The notes under the pieces: model-generated
Told to the model about the DNA's origin: nothing
The model's input: only the letters and a program-made list of their open reading frames with translations
The model's database searches: none
Source of the DNA: Daphnia carinata
Lineage: Eukaryota > Arthropoda > Branchiopoda > Diplostraca > Daphniidae
Assembly (NCBI RefSeq): GCF_022539665.2
Contig: NC_081334.1
Location: 7,472,424-7,536,423, forward strand
Direction of reading: 5' to 3'
Length of the DNA stretch: 64,000 nucleotides
Shown here: piece by piece, positions 60,412 to 64,000 of the stretch
Layout of the letters: each line of letters starts with the position of its first letter
Numbering within the stretch: position 1 is the first letter of the stretch
Made by a program: the position numbers and the translations under genes

Positions 60412-61727
60412 GCCTACAGATGAAAAAACACTGAGAGTGCATTACCGTAAGGTGTGAGGTAAATTAATAGAGTAATGCAAATTGCCTAATGAGAAGTACC
60501 ATCTTGTGTTAATGAATCCAGTACAACAGCAATCCTTTATAGTTCTGTCACAGCTAGAAGCCTCAAATAATTCTGCTTCTCTGGCTAAACAACTGGTCCT
60601 TTACATTTACAGTGTTGGTGAAACTGGGTACTTAAATGGCCCTAAAGATGTTTCATTTCGTTGGCATTGCAGCGATGAACATCATACATGGACTTTTTAG
60701 GTATGAAAGGAATTTTCTTGAAAATTTTTTGAATTTATGACAAAGCATTTCTCCTGCTTTTTGCCAACCATGTGTAATCTAAAAAAACAATTATCCAGTA
60801 GGAAAGGATTTTCATGTACTGGGAACACAACTATCAACAATGCAACATTCTACAGGTGCTAGTTTATATTCAAGAGCCTTATACAATGATGTTAATGTAC
60901 AATTTGAATGTCCTTTCCCAAGCTTCCACCAGAAGTTGAATCTATGAGTCATGTAAGTTCCATGATCAACAATTGATGTGTTTAACGGTGTTGTTTTTCT
61001 TTTCTCAATATAGGTTAATAGTAACATTGGATCTGAAAAGATTCTTGGTTGGGGCAAGACACTGAATAAATTGTATTGATTGGATGGATGACATGACATT
61101 GCTATACTTAATTCGGATTCCCCAGACGGTATTTGATATTAAAAAAATTGAAGTGCATATCTGGGCTCCCTTCTTTTCTGAAGCCCCGTTTCCCCTTGAC
61201 TCATAATAAGCCCGTAGGGGGTCATGCCCCTACTGTACGGTATATATAAAAACAACATATACCGAGGTTTGGAGGGCTCTGGCCGGAAAGGGGACGTGGG
61301 GTGCCGCTTCGTCCGATGATGTGTTCACGGAGGGTGACGTGGCTGCCCACAAATCCGAACTAAAGGTTAATCGCTCCTGTAAAAATGTTCCAAATCTTCA
61401 GCTCTTCTTCCGGCTTCTCTTAGCCAATCACCGGGTAATCTCCCCGGTGGGTCAACAAGGCAGTGTCTCCCCCTGCCTGGGTTGACGGCAACTTTTGAAA
61501 GGGCTATTGTGCCTTTTTAAAGTTGCAAAAATAATTTTAATGTGCAGAGGATTATCAATAAAATTTTTTTTATAAAATATTATTTGCAAAATTCGTTTCT
61601 TTCATTGTCTGTGTTAGCTTTGTTCACACATTGCATTTATCAATTTTTTTTTTTGGCTTTGCTTTATTTGTTTTTGTCACATTTAATGGTAAGGTGACGG
61701 GTATTGGTTTATCGTTTATCTGTAAGC
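59971..61727. repeat. Left arm of a very large inverted repeat
   Basis: This arm is repeated in inverted orientation at 62244-64000. Matching points include 59971-59980 with 63991-64000, and ATTGGTTTATCGTTTATCTG at 61703 with its complement at 62249-62268. Both arms have a similar length of 1,757 bases. Identity is high around 61200-61500 and lower near the centre. It carries most of the unknown split gene and the hairpin-rich block. Confidence 0.93.
61241..61518 (+). ncRNA. Candidate structured RNA unit (TATA box, hairpins, T5)
   Basis: A TATATATAAA element (61241-61250) is preceded by a perfect hairpin GTAGGGG/CCCCTAC (61214-61233). It is followed by a GC-rich block with consecutive hairpins: GGCT/AGCC (61412-61425), CACCGGG/CCCGGTG (61429-61449) and GTCAAC..GGCAG/CTGCC..GTTGAC (61451-61486). 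It then reaches TTTTT (61514-61518), a pol III-type stop. The layout resembles a TATA-type pol III or snRNA gene, but I cannot match it to a known RNA family. All elements recur in the right arm (62460-62790, minus strand) with one stem mismatch. Confidence 0.28.
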
Positions 61728-61734
61728 ATTCTAT

Positions 61735-61804
61735 TATTATCCAGGGATCGAACCCTGGATGTTCGGCATACCTCGCCGATGCTCTACCAATGAGCCACGA
61801 ATCA
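61735..61804 (-). tRNA. tRNA-like sequence, copy 1 (possible pseudogene)
   Basis: On the minus strand the D arm GCTC/GAGC, anticodon arm TCGGC/GCCGA and T arm CAGGG-TTCGATC-CCCTG are all intact, and A-box (TGGCTCATTGG) and B-box (GGTTCGATCC) promoters are present. The anticodon loop GAGGTAT would give GGT (Thr), but position 33 is A rather than the universal T. The acceptor stem pairs poorly. A tRNA-derived repeat or pseudogene is more likely than a working tRNA. Confidence 0.4.
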
Positions 61805-61921
61805 TATGATTTTAAGTTGGCTTTTTTTTCTAGTCACTTGTGGACTTGTATTTACACTTAGAATAAAACTGAAATGCAATTCTGCAATATACTCTTCTAC
61901 ATTATTCTACTTCATTTTTAC

Positions 61922-61992
61922 ACATCTACTGAGGTTTGAACCCAGGGTAACAGGTATCGCAGATAAAAGCTCTACCACAGAGCTAAGAACCT
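61922..61992 (-). tRNA. tRNA-like sequence, copy 2 (degenerate)
   Basis: The minus strand has a D arm GCTC/GAGC with GTGGTA in the loop and a T arm CTGGG-TTCAAAC-CTCAG, so A- and B-box motifs survive. The anticodon stem is not well formed and the acceptor does not pair. It looks like a decayed tRNA or tRNA-derived element. Confidence 0.3.
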
Positions 61993-62088
61993 TATGTAAA
62001 CAATAGAAAGATAAACATATAGTTGTGAAAGACTGCATAAACATCCTAGACGATAACATATGATATGCGATAATAAAATATTTAGATA

Positions 62089-62160
62089 TATCTCGTGGCT
62101 CAATGTTAGAGCATCGGCGTTGCACGCTGAATGTCTGGGGATCGGTTCCCATACGAGTAA
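62089..62160 (+). tRNA. tRNA-like sequence, copy 3 (inverted relative of copy 1)
   Basis: The plus strand reads CTCGTGGCTCAATGTTAGAG, then anticodon arm TCGGC-GTTGCAC-GCTGA, which would give anticodon TGC (Ala), and ends near CGAG, pairing with CTCG of the acceptor. The T loop (ATCGGTT) lacks the TTC motif, so function is doubtful. It is similar to copy 1 in the opposite orientation and extends the symmetry of the inverted repeat. Confidence 0.35.
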
Positions 62161-62243
62161 AACAAAATACAATATTACTTCATAAAATATCCAGATTGTT
62201 CCTTGAATCTAAGTTGAAGAATTCAAAGAGTGTAATAAATAAT

Positions 62244-64000
62244 ACTTACAGATAAACGATAAACCAATGGAAACAATGCTTACCATCAAAGGTGACGAAA
62301 ACAATAAAGGTGAATTAAGCAAGCTAAATATAAAAAGTGTAACGTGAGAACACAGCGAATACAGACAAACGAATTTTGCAAAAAATATTATATAAAAATA
62401 TTTTATTGACAATTCTCTGCACATTACAATTATTTTTGCAACTTTAAAAAGGCATAATAGCCCTTTCAAAAGTTGCCGTCAACCCAGGCAGGGGGAGACA
62501 CTGCCTTGTTGACCCACCGAGGAGATTACCCGGTGATTGGCTAAGAGAAGCCGGAAGAAGAGCCGAAGATATGGAACATTTTTACTGGAGCGATTAACCT
62601 TTAGTTCGGATTTGTGGATAGCCACGTCGCCCTCCGTGAACACATCATCGGACTAAGCGGACCCCCACGTCCCCTTTCCGGCCAGAGCCCTCCAAACCTC
62701 GGTATATGTTATTTTTATATATACCGTACAGTAGGGGCATGACCCCCTACGGGCTTATTACGAGTCAAGGGGAAACGGGGCTACGGAAAGGAAGGGAGCC
62801 CAGATATGCACTTCAATTTTTTAAATATCAAATACCGTCTCGGGAATCCGAATGAAGTATAGAAATATCATGTCATCCATCCAATCATTACAATTTATTC
62901 AGTGTCATGCCCCAACCAAGAATTTTTTCAGATCCAATGTTACTATTAACCTACACTGAGAAAAGAAAAACAACACCATTAAGCATCTCAATTGTTGCTC
63001 ATGTGACTTACATGACTCATAGATTCAACTTCTGGCAGAAGCTAGGGAAAGGCCATACAAATTGTAGATGAAAATCATTGTATAAGGCTCTTGAAGGATA
63101 AAATAACACCCCTAGAATGTTGCATTGTTGATAGTTGTGTTCCCAGTATGCTGAAAATCCTTTCCTATTGGATAAATTTTTTTTTGTAGATTAGACATGG
63201 TTGGCAAAAAGGAGGAGAAAAGCTTCATCATAAATTCAAAAATTTCTCAAAAAAATTCCTTTCATACCTAAAGAGTCCATGTATGATGTTCATCGCTGCA
63301 ATGCCAGTGAAGTGAAACATCTTTAGGGCCATTTAAGTACCCAGCTTCACCAACACTCTGAGTGTAAAGGACAAGTTGTTCTTTAGCAAGAGAAGCAGAA
63401 TTATTTGAGGCTTCTAGCTACAACAGAACTATAAAGGATTGCTGTTACACAGGATTCATTCACACAAGATGGTACTTCTCATTAGACAATTTGCATACTC
63501 TATTACTTTACCTCATACCTTAATGGTAATGCACTTTCAGTGTTTTTCAACTGTAGGCTCACTCTTCCATCCTGTAACACTTCTAGACTTGACTTGATCC
63601 CCCACTAGAATTCTGTGAATGCAAAATAATAGCATTAAAAATACTGTTTCGATAGACAAAAAACCGAAAAGTACCTAATTCATGTTTTATGTTGAACTCA
63701 TGCTATTTCTGGGTTTCCGTACCACACCCATTTTCAGCCCAAATACGGTCCCACAATTGTTCAATTCCTTCGCTGCATGGACTTATTACTAACAATTCTT
63801 TTAGTGCAGCACTAACAGAATTTAACTTTAACACACTGTCAGGTGGTAGACTGAATAACTAAGCAATAAATAATTGTTTGTTAAAATTCTATACTTATTT
63901 TGAATTCTTATTTGAAAAGTTTAGGTACCTGACTGTGTTCGCCTAATGCCAATTCATCCTCATGTTCAGTTAGGGATGAGTTTGGAAAAACCTCCTTCAC
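62244..64000. repeat. Right arm of the inverted repeat (cut by the window end)
   Basis: This is the inverted counterpart of 59971-61727. It contains a copy of the hairpin-rich block (62460-62790) and of the unknown gene (minus strand, up to 64000). That gene copy has a TAG at 63705-63703 in place of a Trp codon, and a second nonsense change in the segment matching VWKCYR. Similarity continues to the last base, so the arm extends beyond the window. Confidence 0.92.
63590..64000 (-). pseudogene. Inverted, broken copy of the unrecognised split gene
   Basis: Reading the minus strand from 64000 gives VFPNSSLTEHEDELALGEHS, then a segment matching LNSVSAALKE and the EQLWDRIWAENGCGTE-type module, interrupted by TAG at 63705-63703. 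The exon after the intron also carries a stop where the left copy has Trp. The copy at 59696-60411 is intact through these positions, so this one is a pseudogene on present evidence. Its 5' part lies outside the window. Confidence 0.55.

Noticed and set aside
61214-61233. Histone-type 3' stem-loop
   Set aside because: The stem GTAGGGG/CCCCTAC and six-base loop do not match the conserved histone stem-loop sequence, and no histone gene is present.
1-64000. CRISPR arrays, bacterial operons, riboswitches or phage genes
   Set aside because: The window is a spliced eukaryotic nuclear locus; no direct-repeat/spacer array or prokaryotic gene layout is visible.

Overview
This is eukaryotic nuclear DNA. 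The genes are split into many short exons by 50-200 base GT-AG introns, and the longer introns are full of poly-T/A/C/G runs and GT, GA, TA, CAA and GTT microsatellites. The encoded proteins look arthropod-like, and the compact gene structure suggests a branchiopod crustacean such as Daphnia; the genus is an inference, not something I can prove.

Positions 10-46379 (+) hold a nearly complete dystrophin gene. I could rebuild about 61 coding exons whose splice phases agree all the way from the actin-binding domain to the stop codon. The order is: two calponin-homology domains (10-2273), the spectrin-repeat rod (2345-42320), the WW domain (42508-43015), EF-hand-like region (43115-44482), ZZ zinc finger (44553-44888) and the C-terminal coiled coil (44960-46379). 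The full-length product would be about 4,249 residues with a 1,016-codon acidic exon at 7902-10949, or about 3,233 residues without it. Two internal first exons are proposed for shorter isoforms: a strong one at 26748-27962 (product about 1,411 residues) and a tiny one at 13018-13047 (product about 1,660 residues).

Positions 47065-47595 (-) encode the mitochondrial small Tim chaperone Tim13 (90 residues, three exons), convergent with dystrophin. About 590 bases separate it from a divergently transcribed gene at 48186-58484 (+), a 13-exon gene for an ICE1 (little elongation complex subunit 1) homologue of about 2,940 residues. Its central 7-kb exon is disordered and carries a 1.6-kb internal tandem duplication and a decapeptide repeat.

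Positions 58485-64000 are accessory sequence: a small terminal-inverted-repeat element, a tandemly duplicated exon pair, a 157-codon unrecognised split gene, and a very large inverted repeat (arms about 1.76 kb, the right one running off the window) around a roughly 500-base centre with three tRNA-like sequences. Each arm carries a copy of the unknown gene (the right one with stop codons) and a TATA-preceded, hairpin-rich segment that could be a structured RNA. This tail is the least explained part of the window.

Functionally the three named genes are unrelated neighbours: muscle/nerve membrane linkage (dystrophin), inner-membrane protein import (Tim13) and snRNA transcription (ICE1).
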